A stretch of 64,000 nt of DNA from an uncultured Nocardiaceae bacterium (GCA_936936565.1 CAKZIX010000029.1:1-64000), one strand, 5' to 3'; shown: positions 48,759 through 56,925, counted from the first letter of the stretch. The notes: generated from the letters alone by a model not told the origin. Numbers and translations are program-made.

Positions 48759-49433
48759 TCAGCCGAGCGCCAGACATGCCTGCACCCAGTCGAGCACCGG
48801 CGTGGCGGCGGGGTCGGCCACCAGGCTGATCAGCACGGTGGGGCGGCCCTCGCGCACCTTCTCCGCATCCGTGCGCATGACCTCGAGGTCGGCGCCGACC
48901 AGGGGCGCCAGGTCGGTCTTGTTGACCACCAGCAGGTCCGAAAACGTCACGCCCGGGCCGCCTTTGCGCGGCACCTTGTCGCCGCCGGCGACGTCGACGA
49001 CGAAGATCTGCACGTCGATGAGGCCCGACGAGAAGGTTGCGGTCAGGTTGTCGCCGCCGGACTCGACGAGAATCAGATCCAGCGGCGGGTTGCGCTCGAT
49101 CAGGTCGTCGATGGCGTCCAGGTTTGCAGTGATGTCGTCACGGATCGCGGTGTGCGGGCAGCCGCCGGTCTGCACCGCGGTGATGCGTTCGTCGGGCAGC
49201 ACCGCGTGCCGGCGCAAGAAGTCGGCGTCCTCGGTGGTGTAGATGTCGTTGGTCAGCACCGCCAGCGAAAGTTGGTCGCGCAGTTGCCGGCACAGCGCTG
49301 CGACCAATGCGGTCTTGCCGGAGCCCACCGGACCCCCGATCCCGATGCGCAGTGGTTCGCCTTGCCGGCGTTCACGTTTCGGCCGGTCGTGGGCATGGGT
49401 GTGGGGTTCACCGTCGATCAGGTGCGGTGGCAT
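48759..49433 (-). CDS. ureG: Urease accessory GTPase UreG
   Basis: 224 residues. SIMIBI-class GTPase that drives nickel insertion into urease. A His-containing N-terminus (HLIDGEPHTHAHDRPKRERR) is followed by the P-loop RIGIGGPVGSGKTALVAALC, the nickel-binding CPH motif in VQTGGCPHTAIRDD, LVESGGDNLTATFS and the base-specificity NKTD in LLVVNKTDLAP. The ATG at 49433 matches the usual length. It follows ureF by 10 bp. Confidence 0.93.
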   Translation of the reverse strand: MPPHLIDGEPHTHAHDRPKRERRQGEPLRIGIGGPVGSGKTALVAALCRQLRDQLSLAVLTNDIYTTEDADFLRRHAVLPDERITAVQTGGCPHTAIRDDITANLDAIDDLIERNPPLDLILVESGGDNLTATFSSGLIDVQIFVVDVAGGDKVPRKGGPGVTFSDLLVVNKTDLAPLVGADLEVMRTDAEKVREGRPTVLISLVADPAATPVLDWVQACLALG

Positions 49434-49443
49434 GGCGGTCCTC

Positions 49444-50070
49444 CTACGATGCGAACAGGGGTTGGGGGCGCTGCGCGTGCCGTTCGGCGAGGCTGTCCAG
49501 CAGCGGATCGGACAGTCCGGCAAGGCCTTTCGTCGCGGCCGCCGCGATGTCGTCACAGAGCGCCGACAGCCGCAGGGTGCAGGCCGCCACGTCGGCCGGG
49601 TCGAGCGCGAGCAGCCGCTGAGCGGCGGTGGCAGCGCCGGTCATGGTGGTGTAGACGTACACCGCGGCCAGCTCGGAGGCCGGGGTGCCGATGTGCGCTG
49701 CGACGGCGCCGAAGATGACGGGCAGGTGCGGCCTGGGCCCCATCGCCTGCCAATCCGGTTGCGGCCAGACGTGTTTGGCCAGGCGCAACAGCCCGCGTCC
49801 CTGCGCCCGCGAGGCCGCCCGTGCGGCCGGCGACGGGGTGCGCGCGTCGGTCTCCACATCTGCGGCGGCGACGTCCAGGCCGTGGCGCACGGCCACCGCG
49901 ACCGACGCTCCGACGAGTCCGCTGGTGCGAATCCGCCTGCGCAACAACGCTTCCAGTGTCGGCATGTCGCGCACGATGCCACTGGCGACGGCCTCCTCGA
50001 AACCGCCGGAGTGCACGTGCCCGCCGATCGGCAGTCGCGAATCCGCCAGGGCGAGAACCTGTGTGATCAA
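49444..50070 (-). CDS. ureF: Urease accessory protein UreF
   Basis: 208 residues, the all-helical UreF that bridges UreD and UreG: VLALADSRLPIGGHVHSGGFEEAVA at the N-terminus, VYVYTTMTGAATAAQRLLALDP in the middle. No ATG or GTG is available near the expected start. TTG at 50070 is chosen; it overlaps the ureC stop (TTGA), which implies translational coupling and gives the family's usual N-terminus. Confidence 0.88.
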   Translation of the reverse strand: MITQVLALADSRLPIGGHVHSGGFEEAVASGIVRDMPTLEALLRRRIRTSGLVGASVAVAVRHGLDVAAADVETDARTPSPAARAASRAQGRGLLRLAKHVWPQPDWQAMGPRPHLPVIFGAVAAHIGTPASELAAVYVYTTMTGAATAAQRLLALDPADVAACTLRLSALCDDIAAAATKGLAGLSDPLLDSLAERHAQRPQPLFAS

Positions 50071-51785
50071 AACAGGAAGTACCGTTGCGCCATCGGCAGT
50101 TCCGTCGCCGGCTGCTCGTCCCACACCTCGCCGTCGATGCGCACGGTGAAGGTGTCGGGCTCCACCTCGATGCGGGGCATGGCGTCGTTGAGCGGCATGT
50201 CCGCCTTGCCGACCTTGCGAACGTTGCTGACCGCCACCAGTTTTCGGTCCACGGCGAGGCGGTCGGCCAAACCGTCCTCGATCGCCTGCTCGGACACGAA
50301 GTGCAGCGAGGTCGCGGCCGCCACTTTCGGCGCGGCCCCGAACATGGGTCGCGGCAGCACCGGCTGCGGCGTGGGAATGGAGGCGTTGGCGTCGCCCATC
50401 GCGGCCCACGCGATCGCGCCGCCTTTGAGCACGGCGTGTGGTCGCACCCCGAAGAACGCCGGCTCCCAGAGCACGAGGTCGGCCAGTTTGCCGGGCTCGA
50501 CGGAGCCGATCTCACCGTCGAGACCGTGCGCGATCGCCGGACAGATCGTGTACTTGGCGACATAACGGCGGGCCCGCAGGTTGTCGGCCGCACCGTCGCC
50601 GGCCAGTGCGCCGCGGCGGCGTTTCATGACGTGTGCGGTCTGCCAGGTGCGCAGCACGACTTCGCCGATGCGGCCCATGGCCTGCGCGTCGCTGCCGATC
50701 ATGGAGATGGCGCCGAGATCGTGCAGCACATCCTCGGCAGCGATCGTGGACGGGCGAATCCGGCTCTCGGCGAAGGCCAGATCTTCGGGGATCGACGGGC
50801 TGAGGTGGTGGCAGACCATCAGCATGTCCAGATGCTCGGCGAGGGTGTTGACGGTGTGCGGGCGGGTCGGGTTCGTGGAGCTGGGCAGCACGTTCGGGTG
50901 CGCGGCGACGGTGATGATGTCGGGCGCGTGCCCGCCCCCGGCGCCTTCGGTGTGGTAGGCGTGAATGCCCCGTCCCGCAATGGCATTCAGGGTGTCTTCG
51001 ACGAAGCCCAGCTCGTTCAAGGTGTCCGAGTGCAACGCCACCTGGACTCCGGACGCATCCGCCACGCGCAGGCAGGCGTCGATCGCGGCGGGCGTGGAAC
51101 CCCAATCCTCGTGCAGCTTGAAACCGCTTGCCCCGCCGCGCAACTGCTCCCACATCGCGGCTTCGGACACGGTGTTGCCCTTGCCGAGCAGCACGATGTT
51201 CAGCGGCCAGCCGTCGGTGGCCTCCAGCATGCGCGCCAGATGCCAGGCCCCCGGTGTGACGGTGGTGGCCTTCGAACCTTCCGCCGGACCGGTGCCCCCG
51301 CCGATCAGCGTGGTGATACCCGCGCCCAGCGCCTCGTCCATCAGCTGCGGGCAGATGAAGTGCACATGGCAGTCGATGGCCCCGGCGGTGAGGATGCGCC
51401 CGTTGCCGGCGATGACCTCGGTGGACGGCCCGACCACCAGGTCCGGGTGCACGCCCGACATGGTGTCGGGGTTGCCGGCCTTGCCCAGTGCGACGATGCG
51501 GCCGTCGCGAATTCCTACGTCCGCCTTGATGATTCCCCAATGGTCGAGCACCACCACACCGGTGATCACGGTGTCGGGTGCGCCGTCGGCGCGGGTGGCA
51601 CGCGCCTGCCCCATCGACTCGCGCAGCACCTTGCCGCCCCCGAAGAGCGCCTCGTCGCCGGCCAGTCCCGGCCCGCCGGCCCGGTCTTCGGTGATCTCGA
51701 TCAGGATATCGGTGTCCGCCAGGCGAATTCGGTCGCCGACGGTCGGCCCGAACAGTTCCGCGTAGCGTGCGCGCGACAGCTTCAC
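50067..51785 (-). CDS. ureC: Urease alpha subunit UreC
   Basis: 572 residues, the catalytic subunit hydrolysing urea to ammonia and carbamate. All active-site elements are present: nickel ligands in AGAIDCHVHFICPQ, the carbamylated Lys in GGASGFKLHEDWGST, HSDTLNELGFVEDTL, HTEGAGGGHAPDII, the mobile-flap MVCHHLSPSIPEDLAFAESR and the Asp ligand in MIGSDAQAMGR. GTG start at 51785, overlapping ureB by 4 bp. Nickel insertion requires UreD, UreF and UreG encoded downstream; no ureE is present, as in mycobacteria. Confidence 0.96.
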   Translation of the reverse strand: MKLSRARYAELFGPTVGDRIRLADTDILIEITEDRAGGPGLAGDEALFGGGKVLRESMGQARATRADGAPDTVITGVVVLDHWGIIKADVGIRDGRIVALGKAGNPDTMSGVHPDLVVGPSTEVIAGNGRILTAGAIDCHVHFICPQLMDEALGAGITTLIGGGTGPAEGSKATTVTPGAWHLARMLEATDGWPLNIVLLGKGNTVSEAAMWEQLRGGASGFKLHEDWGSTPAAIDACLRVADASGVQVALHSDTLNELGFVEDTLNAIAGRGIHAYHTEGAGGGHAPDIITVAAHPNVLPSSTNPTRPHTVNTLAEHLDMLMVCHHLSPSIPEDLAFAESRIRPSTIAAEDVLHDLGAISMIGSDAQAMGRIGEVVLRTWQTAHVMKRRRGALAGDGAADNLRARRYVAKYTICPAIAHGLDGEIGSVEPGKLADLVLWEPAFFGVRPHAVLKGGAIAWAAMGDANASIPTPQPVLPRPMFGAAPKVAAATSLHFVSEQAIEDGLADRLAVDRKLVAVSNVRKVGKADMPLNDAMPRIEVEPDTFTVRIDGEVWDEQPATELPMAQRYFLF

Positions 51786-52093
51786 CCGTCCAGCCTCCCC
51801 GGCGCGGCGGCGGTGAGCCCGTGCACCTCTCGGGTGCCGGCCAGCGGCACCAGCGAAACCGTTTGTCCCAGACCGGGTTCGAACCGCACCGCAGTGCCGG
51901 CGGGGATGTCGAGACGATGTCCGCGGGCACCGGCGCGGTCGAATTCCAGGGCCGCGTTGGCCTGGGCGAAGTGCACGTGCGAGCCGACCTGAACCGGTCG
52001 GTCCCCGGTGTTGCGCACCTCGAGCCGTAGCCGGGGCGCGCCGGTATTGAGTTCGATATCGCCTGGGGCGCAGATGATTTCGCCGGGGACCAT
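51782..52093 (-). CDS. ureB: Urease beta subunit UreB
   Basis: 103 residues with the typical opening VPGEIICAPGDIELN and the core GDRPVQVGSHVHFAQANAALEF and GHRLDIPAGTAVRFEPG. Structural beta subunit of the urease trimer. It lies 8 bp after ureA and overlaps ureC by 4 bp, ensuring balanced synthesis. Confidence 0.94.
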   Translation of the reverse strand: MVPGEIICAPGDIELNTGAPRLRLEVRNTGDRPVQVGSHVHFAQANAALEFDRAGARGHRLDIPAGTAVRFEPGLGQTVSLVPLAGTREVHGLTAAAPGRLDG

Positions 52094-52101
52094 CGGCGCT
52101 C

Positions 52102-52404
52102 CTATCCGATCGGGTGATGGACGGTGACGAGCTTGGTGCCGTCCGGGAAGGTCGCCTCGACCTGCACGTCGGGCAGCATCTCCGCAACCCCGGCCAGCAC
52201 GTCGTCGCGGGTGAGCACCTCACGCCCGGACGCCATGAGTTCGGCAACGGTGCGCCCGTCGCGGGCACCCTCGAGCACGTGGTCGGTGATGATCGCGACC
52301 GCCTCGGGATGGTTGAGCTTGAGACCGCGGCCGCGCCTGCGCCGCGCCAGTTCCGCTGCGTAACTCAGCAGCAGACGTTCCTGCTCGTGGGGCGACAGAC
52401 GCAT
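52102..52404 (-). CDS. ureA: Urease gamma subunit UreA
   Basis: 100 residues: MRLSPHEQERLLLSYAAELA at the start, LKLNHPEAVAIITDHVLEGARDG and VQVEATFPDGTKLVTVHHP in the core. Small structural subunit and first gene of the operon. Upstream is a TGTAA-rich divergent promoter region. No clear Shine-Dalgarno sequence; a CAGAAT hexamer 6 nt before the ATG could be its -10 box. Confidence 0.94.
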   Translation of the reverse strand: MRLSPHEQERLLLSYAAELARRRRGRGLKLNHPEAVAIITDHVLEGARDGRTVAELMASGREVLTRDDVLAGVAEMLPDVQVEATFPDGTKLVTVHHPIG

Positions 52405-52463
52405 CCGGCAATTCTGGCACGCAACTATGCCGGGCGCTCGCGCTGAGCTACGCTCTGCTTTAT

Positions 52464-52480
52464 TGTAACCCCGGTTTACA
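52464..52480. promoter_or_regulatory. Palindrome TGTAACCCCGGTTTACA in the ureA/membrane-cluster divergent region
   Basis: 17-bp inverted repeat with a single mismatched pair, in the AT-rich 162-bp gap between divergent ureA and the membrane-protein cluster. Further GTAAC and GAAAC elements follow (52491-52503). It may bind a nitrogen or metal regulator. GlnR sites have related GTnAC/GAAAC half-sites, but the spacing here is not canonical. Confidence 0.45.
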
Positions 52481-52566
52481 CCTACTGTACGAAACTGCGT
52501 AACTACGGCGCGACCGGGTAACCACGGCGCATGCCGGCATTGACGCCGACATCACCAGGAGGACTC

Positions 52567-54513
52567 ATGTTCGACGTACTCGCCCAGGAAGCTCCCCCTG
52601 CGGGTGGCGCCGCGTTGGGTGAAGTCGCAATCGCGGCGCTCATCTCGCTGGTGGTCATCGCGCCCACGTTGTGGGTGCTGTGGCGCGAGCTGGACAACAA
52701 ACCGACTCTCATCGGCAGATTCGCCGACTGGGTCGCGTCCAAGGACGGCTATCCGCGGTGGGTCGGACTTCCGGTGTACGTGCTCGTCGTGTCGCTGCTG
52801 TTGGCCGGGTTCGGCGTGTGGTGGGACGTGCCGTTGCACATGCAGAACGGCCGCGACGAGGGCCCGCTGGCGAACCCGTCGCACTACCCGATCTTCTTGG
52901 GAATCTTGCTGGTGTTCAATGCCGGCATCCTGTCGATGGCGTTGGCGCGTAAACCGCTGCCGCGTCGTACCGTGCAGATCATCCCCGGACTGCGCGCCCC
53001 GATGGGCGCACTCGCCGTCACCGGCGCCGGGCTGATCGCGCTCATCGGCTTCCCCGCCGACGACCTGTGGCACCGGCTGTTCGGCCAGGACGTCACCGAA
53101 TGGGGCCCCACACACGTCATGATGATCGGCGGCGTGGTCACCGGATTCGTCGGCGGCACGCTGCTGCTTGCCGAGGGCCGCCAGGTCGCCGCCGCCAACG
53201 CCGACGGCACCCCGCGCAAGGTCGACGGACTGCTGTCGCGATTCGTCGCCGCCGTCTGCATGAGCCTCGCCATCGCGCCGTTCGCCTTCCTGATGGAGTT
53301 CGACCTCGGCGTCCCGCAGTTCCCGCTGGCCACCCAGTTCATCATCGCCGCGTTCCTCGCCGGCTGGATCTTCACTGCGGTCCGGGCCTACTTCGGCCCC
53401 GGCGGCGCGTTGCTGGCCTGGTTCGTCTACTTCCTCGCACACCTGTACCTCTGGGGCACGGTTGCCGCCCTGCCGGGCGTGCTGACCGCCAGCTTCCTGC
53501 TGTTGCTGCCCGCCGCCGTGCTCGTCGAAGTCGTCGCGCTGGTGCTGTCGCCGCGCCGCGGCTACGCGTTCTGGATCGTCTCCGGCGTACTGGTCGGCTC
53601 GATCGGCATGTACGCCGAATGGCTGTGGACGAAGGTCGTCATGCCCCTGCCCCAGCCGATGCCGTCGGATGCGCTGCCGCTGATGCTGGGCGTGGGCACC
53701 GTCGCCGCCGTCGGTGGCGGCCTGCTCGGCGCGTGGATGGTGCGCCAGATCCAGGCCACCCAGGCCCGCACCGACGACGAGGTCAACGCATTCGTCGATG
53801 CCGACTACCGCAGCTTCGGTCAGCGGCACCTGGCCGGCATCGTCGGCTTCGGGCTGTTCGTCGCGCTGATGGCGTACTTCGCACCGCAACATTACGAACC
53901 CTTCCAGGGCACCGTCCGGCTCGACTACCAGGACGGCGCGACCGCGCAGACCTGCGGTGGCACCAGCAAGTGCATGGCCCTCGTCACCGTCGACCTGCAG
54001 CCATCCGACGTCGCCGAGCAGGACCGCCTGTGGTTCTACGCGCTGGCCTGGCAGGGCCGTCACCGCAGCACGCCCGATCTGCCCGGTGAGCCGGGCGCTC
54101 CCGGCATCCTGCGCGTGGAAATGGTGTCCACCGGAACACCCGGTCAGTACCGCACCGCAAAGCCGTTGCCGCTCTACGGCAGCTGGAAGACGCTGATCCG
54201 GGTCCATTCCGCACCGACGACGATGGCCGCGCTGCCGCTCTATGCGCCCGACGATCCCGCCATCACCTCGCAGAAGGGCCGCAAGCTGCTCGTGCAGGAC
54301 GGCCAGACCGTGCAGAGCATGAGCGAGCCCGGGTTCCTGCAGCGCGAGATCAAGGACGACGTACCGTCGTGGCTGTGGAACACCGCCTACACGGTCGTCG
54401 GATTCTTCTGGGCAGCACTGATCGCGTTCTACGGCTGGTGCTACGCCGCGGCCGCGCGCCGCACCGAGACGGCGCCGAGCGAGCGCCGCAGCGATACCAA
54501 GGTCACGCAGTGA
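52567..54513 (+). CDS. Polytopic membrane protein with extracytoplasmic C-terminal domain (unknown family)
   Basis: 648 residues with about 11 membrane segments (residues 18 to about 450), an extracytoplasmic beta-rich domain (about 455-595) with one Cys pair (AQTCGGTSKCMALV), and a final membrane segment (about 615-635). Conserved-looking polar motifs occur at membrane edges: WWDVPLHMQNGRDEG, FPADDLWHRLFGQDVTEWGPT and HVMM. Their His/Asp residues could bind a metal. I do not recognise a named function. RBS AGGAGG precedes the ATG at 52567. First gene of a tightly coupled four-gene cluster, whose cupredoxin-like member suggests copper or iron handling. Confidence 0.6.
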   Translation: MFDVLAQEAPPAGGAALGEVAIAALISLVVIAPTLWVLWRELDNKPTLIGRFADWVASKDGYPRWVGLPVYVLVVSLLLAGFGVWWDVPLHMQNGRDEGPLANPSHYPIFLGILLVFNAGILSMALARKPLPRRTVQIIPGLRAPMGALAVTGAGLIALIGFPADDLWHRLFGQDVTEWGPTHVMMIGGVVTGFVGGTLLLAEGRQVAAANADGTPRKVDGLLSRFVAAVCMSLAIAPFAFLMEFDLGVPQFPLATQFIIAAFLAGWIFTAVRAYFGPGGALLAWFVYFLAHLYLWGTVAALPGVLTASFLLLLPAAVLVEVVALVLSPRRGYAFWIVSGVLVGSIGMYAEWLWTKVVMPLPQPMPSDALPLMLGVGTVAAVGGGLLGAWMVRQIQATQARTDDEVNAFVDADYRSFGQRHLAGIVGFGLFVALMAYFAPQHYEPFQGTVRLDYQDGATAQTCGGTSKCMALVTVDLQPSDVAEQDRLWFYALAWQGRHRSTPDLPGEPGAPGILRVEMVSTGTPGQYRTAKPLPLYGSWKTLIRVHSAPTTMAALPLYAPDDPAITSQKGRKLLVQDGQTVQSMSEPGFLQREIKDDVPSWLWNTAYTVVGFFWAALIAFYGWCYAAAARRTETAPSERRSDTKVTQ

Positions 54514-54938
54514 CCCACCGGCTGGCGGTGGCGGCGTTGGCCGTCACCGCCGCCGCCGTGCTCGCCGGATGCGGATCCGACGACGGCGCCCACGACGACG
54601 GTCACCGACACTCGTCGACGCCCGCTGCATTCTCGGCCACGGCGGCGCCGGCCACCGCCTCGGCCGCCGCCCCCGCAGCCGATGCAACGAAGCTCGAAAT
54701 CCGTGGCGGTGCACTGGTTTCCGGTCCCGCGACAATCGAGGTGAAGCGCGGAGCGCAGGTCCGGCTGCAGGTGAGTACCGACGCCCCCGACGAGTTGCAC
54801 ATCCACGGCTACGACAAGACCGCGCCGCTGGCGCCGGGCGCTGCGGCCACCGTCGAATTCACCGCCGATATCCCCGGGCTGTTCGAGATCGAGCTGCACG
54901 AGGCGGGCAAACGGATCGCTCAGCTCCGGGTGAACTGA
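54510..54938 (+). CDS. Cupredoxin-like lipoprotein
   Basis: 142 residues. Lipoprotein signal with lipobox VLAGC (Cys near 21), a His/Asp-rich stretch (DDGAHDDGHRHSS, about 24-36), an Ala-rich linker, and a cupredoxin-like beta domain (about 60-142) containing EVKRGAQVRLQVSTDAPDE, LHIHGYDKTAPLAPGA and FEIELHEAGKRIAQL. His residues in HIHGYD and ELHE sit where plastocyanin/EfeO-type cupredoxins place metal ligands, but a full type 1 Cys-His-Met set is not visible. The GTG start overlaps the upstream stop by 4 bp, so it is coupled. Probably a surface metal-binding partner of the flanking membrane proteins. Confidence 0.7.
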   Translation: MTHRLAVAALAVTAAAVLAGCGSDDGAHDDGHRHSSTPAAFSATAAPATASAAAPAADATKLEIRGGALVSGPATIEVKRGAQVRLQVSTDAPDELHIHGYDKTAPLAPGAAATVEFTADIPGLFEIELHEAGKRIAQLRVN

Positions 54939-56098
54939 TGCTCGAGATGCCCCTGGCCCACGGGCTGGGTGGGCGCAGCGACCTGCCGGTGCCGCTGTGG
55001 CTGGCCATCTGGGCCGGTGCCGCGGCGGTGCTGGTCTCGTTCGTGGCGATGTCGCTGCTGTGGACGACGTCGCGGCTGCGTGGCGCCGACGCCGGTCGCG
55101 CCCTGCCCGGATTCGTGCAGACACTCGTACGCGGGCCGGCGACGGCCGTCGTCGTCCGGGTACTGGCCGCGGTCGCGGTTCTCACGCTGGTCGCCGTTGC
55201 CTGGTTCGGTCCGGATTCGTCTGCGGAAAACCCCGCGCCGACGTGGTTCTACGTGTGGTTCTGGGTCGGCGGCGCCGCGCTCGCAGCGCTGACCGGCATC
55301 GCCGTCGACGGCCGGCGCGGCACCTGGTTCGCCACGGCGGGACTGGCGGCGTTCCTGTGGCTGGAGCTGGCGTTCCCGTACTCGGATTCGCCGCGCGTGG
55401 TCGCGGTGTTCGTCGCCGTCTACGCCATCGTGAGGCCGGGCGGATTTGCCGAGTACTTCCGGCTGTTCGCGCGCCTGGCGCCGTTCGGGATCCGCAGCGA
55501 CGGCCGCGCCGTCGTGCGCAACCCGTTGGACGGCTTGCTGACCGGGCGCGCGGTGCCGCTGCCCATCGTGCTGCTCGTGCTCGGCGCGACGACCTTCGAC
55601 GGCCTGAGCCGGCTGCCGTTGTGGACCGACACCACCGGCGATCTGTCGGAGCTCGCGGCGACCGCGGCCAACACCGCGGGCCTGGCGGGCACCGTCGCGC
55701 TCGTCGCGCTCGGCTACGCGGGCGCGGTCTGGCTCACCAAGCCCTACCTGCGCCGCGATGCCGGCGACCCGCACCAGGCCTTTGCCCACTCGCTCATCCC
55801 GGTGACGCTGGGATACACGGTGGCACACTACTTTTCGTTCTTCGTCTTCCAAGGCCAGGCGGGCATCACGCTGTTGCTCGACAACGCCCGAATCGACTAC
55901 GGCGTAGTGGGCACCACGACGATCGCCGTGGTCCAGATCGGCGCCATCGTCGCCGGCCACGTAATGGGCGTGATTTCCGCGCACGATCGCGCGGTGGCGG
56001 TGCTGCGGCCCGGCTATGTGAAGGTCGGGCAGTTCCCCATGCTCGCGCTTATGGTGGTGTACACCATGGTCGGAATCCAGCTCGTTGCCAGCGCATGA
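54938..56098 (+). CDS. Polytopic membrane protein related to proteins annotated 'fenitrothion hydrolase'
   Basis: 386 residues with about ten membrane segments. The N-terminus AHGLGGRSDLPVPLWLAIWA and the segment HSLIPVTLGYTVAHYFSFFV match a family often labelled fenitrothion hydrolase in databases; that activity is very unlikely to be the native one. His and Tyr within TVAHYF and the N-terminal AHGLGG may be functional. The start ATG shares one base with the previous stop (TGATG), indicating tight coupling. Transport or metal handling together with the cupredoxin-like protein is inferred from context. Confidence 0.6.
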   Translation: MLEMPLAHGLGGRSDLPVPLWLAIWAGAAAVLVSFVAMSLLWTTSRLRGADAGRALPGFVQTLVRGPATAVVVRVLAAVAVLTLVAVAWFGPDSSAENPAPTWFYVWFWVGGAALAALTGIAVDGRRGTWFATAGLAAFLWLELAFPYSDSPRVVAVFVAVYAIVRPGGFAEYFRLFARLAPFGIRSDGRAVVRNPLDGLLTGRAVPLPIVLLVLGATTFDGLSRLPLWTDTTGDLSELAATAANTAGLAGTVALVALGYAGAVWLTKPYLRRDAGDPHQAFAHSLIPVTLGYTVAHYFSFFVFQGQAGITLLLDNARIDYGVVGTTTIAVVQIGAIVAGHVMGVISAHDRAVAVLRPGYVKVGQFPMLALMVVYTMVGIQLVASA

Positions 56099-56250
56099 AC
56101 CTTTTGCTCGCCACCCGGGTCGTCGAGGCGCATCAGGGCGGCTGGGACGAATCGCTGGCCATGCTCGGTCCGCTGCTGGTGGTCGGCACCCTCATCGTCA
56201 TCGCCCGGCGTAAGCGGCCGACGGACGACGAGGACGACGATCAGGAGTGA
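56095..56250 (+). CDS. 51-residue single-pass membrane protein
   Basis: MNLLLATRVVEAHQGGWDES, then one hydrophobic segment (LAMLGPLLVVGTLIVIARR, about 21-39) and a very acidic tail (DDEDDDQE). The start overlaps the stop of the preceding gene (ATGA), so it belongs to the same operon. It is likely a small accessory subunit of the membrane cluster. No family recognised. The 3' end overlaps the convergent thioesterase gene by 10 bp. Confidence 0.6.
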   Translation: MNLLLATRVVEAHQGGWDESLAMLGPLLVVGTLIVIARRKRPTDDEDDDQE

Positions 56251-56678
56251 GGCAGGTTCTGCAACCGCACCTGGCCGCGGGCGACGGTGCGCTTGTCGGC
56301 GTCGATGATCGTCACCTGCCACAGCTGTTGCAGCCGGCCGCGATGGATCGGTAGCGCCTCGGCGCGCAACGTGCCCGCGCGCACCGCGCGCAGGAAATCT
56401 GTGTTGTTGTTCACACCGACGACGGTGCCCTGCTGGCCGTACCAGTACCCGGCGGCGACGCTGGCCATCGACTCGATCACCGCGCAGTAGACGCCGCCGT
56501 GCGTAATGCCGGCGGGCTGATGCAGATCGGGCCGGATGGTGAGCTCGGCGCGCGCACGGTCCTTGGACAGGTCGGTGTACTTCAGGCCGAGGACCCCGTC
56601 GAATCCGGTTCCGACGAACTGATTGAGCTGGTCGAGGGTGCCGTTGTCCCAATCGAGGTCGGGCTGCGCGTCGGTCAT
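56241..56678 (-). CDS. PaaI-type hotdog thioesterase
   Basis: 145 residues. The hotdog helix motif ITHGGVYCAVIESMASVAAG has the HGG nucleotide-binding turn and the catalytic-acid position of PaaI/YbgC-like thioesterases. GVNNNTDFLRAVRAGTLRAE and QLWQVTIIDADKRTVARGQV complete the fold. It should hydrolyse an acyl- or aryl-CoA thioester. The counterpart in M. tuberculosis is Rv1847, next to the sRNA MrsI and blaI as here. The ATG at 56678 is chosen for GGAG 4 nt upstream. Confidence 0.85.
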   Translation of the reverse strand: MTDAQPDLDWDNGTLDQLNQFVGTGFDGVLGLKYTDLSKDRARAELTIRPDLHQPAGITHGGVYCAVIESMASVAAGYWYGQQGTVVGVNNNTDFLRAVRAGTLRAEALPIHRGRLQQLWQVTIIDADKRTVARGQVRLQNLPHS

Positions 56679-56726
56679 GGGCTCCAGCATGCGCCAACCG
56701 CCGTTGCGCCCGACTGTCCGGGTCGG

Positions 56727-56827
56727 AAAATGCCGACGGGCCCCGCGCACAAGGTGCGTGGGGCCCGTCGTGGAAGGGACCGGGGAAAGCGCTGCAGCCC
56801 TCAGGATTTCGCCGCGGTCCGAAGTCT
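56727..56827 (-). ncRNA. mrsI: MrsI-like iron-regulated small RNA
   Basis: An approximately 101-nt minus-strand transcript is predicted between an iron-box promoter and a strong intrinsic terminator: a hairpin of 16-nt arms (56735-56750 and 56754-56769, one mismatch, 3-nt loop) followed by TTTT (56727-56730). No reading frame is plausible inside. Position between the PaaI-type thioesterase and blaI, orientation (same strand as the thioesterase) and length match M. tuberculosis MrsI (ncRv11846), an IdeR-controlled sRNA that spares iron by repressing non-essential iron proteins. A C/U-rich single-stranded stretch (CTTTCCCCGGTCCCTTCC) before the terminator could be the mRNA-pairing seed. The transcript ends are inferred. 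Confidence 0.75.
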
Positions 56828-56833
56828 GCTCCG

Positions 56834-56862
56834 AGTTTAGGGAAGGCTGCCCTAAATTGCAA
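56834..56862 (-). promoter_or_regulatory. Iron-controlled promoter: TTGCAA-N17-TAAACT with IdeR/DtxR box
   Basis: On the minus strand a -35 TTGCAA (56857-56862) and -10 TAAACT (56834-56839) are 17 bp apart. The 19-bp palindrome TTAGGGAAGGCTGCCCTAA (56837-56855) fills the spacer and enters the -10 box. It matches the IdeR/DtxR consensus at 15 of 19 positions, so iron-loaded IdeR should block transcription. It lies 82 bp upstream of blaI on the other strand, which it could also affect. Confidence 0.85.
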
Positions 56863-56925
56863 CTGCCGATCTGCGCGACATTCCGATACGACGACCCGTA
56901 GTACGCACATCTGTCGTTAGCGCCG

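Noticed and set aside
52464..52503. Canonical GlnR box upstream of ureA
   Set aside because: GTAAC and GAAAC elements occur, but not with the required 6-bp spacing, so only a general candidate regulatory region is reported.
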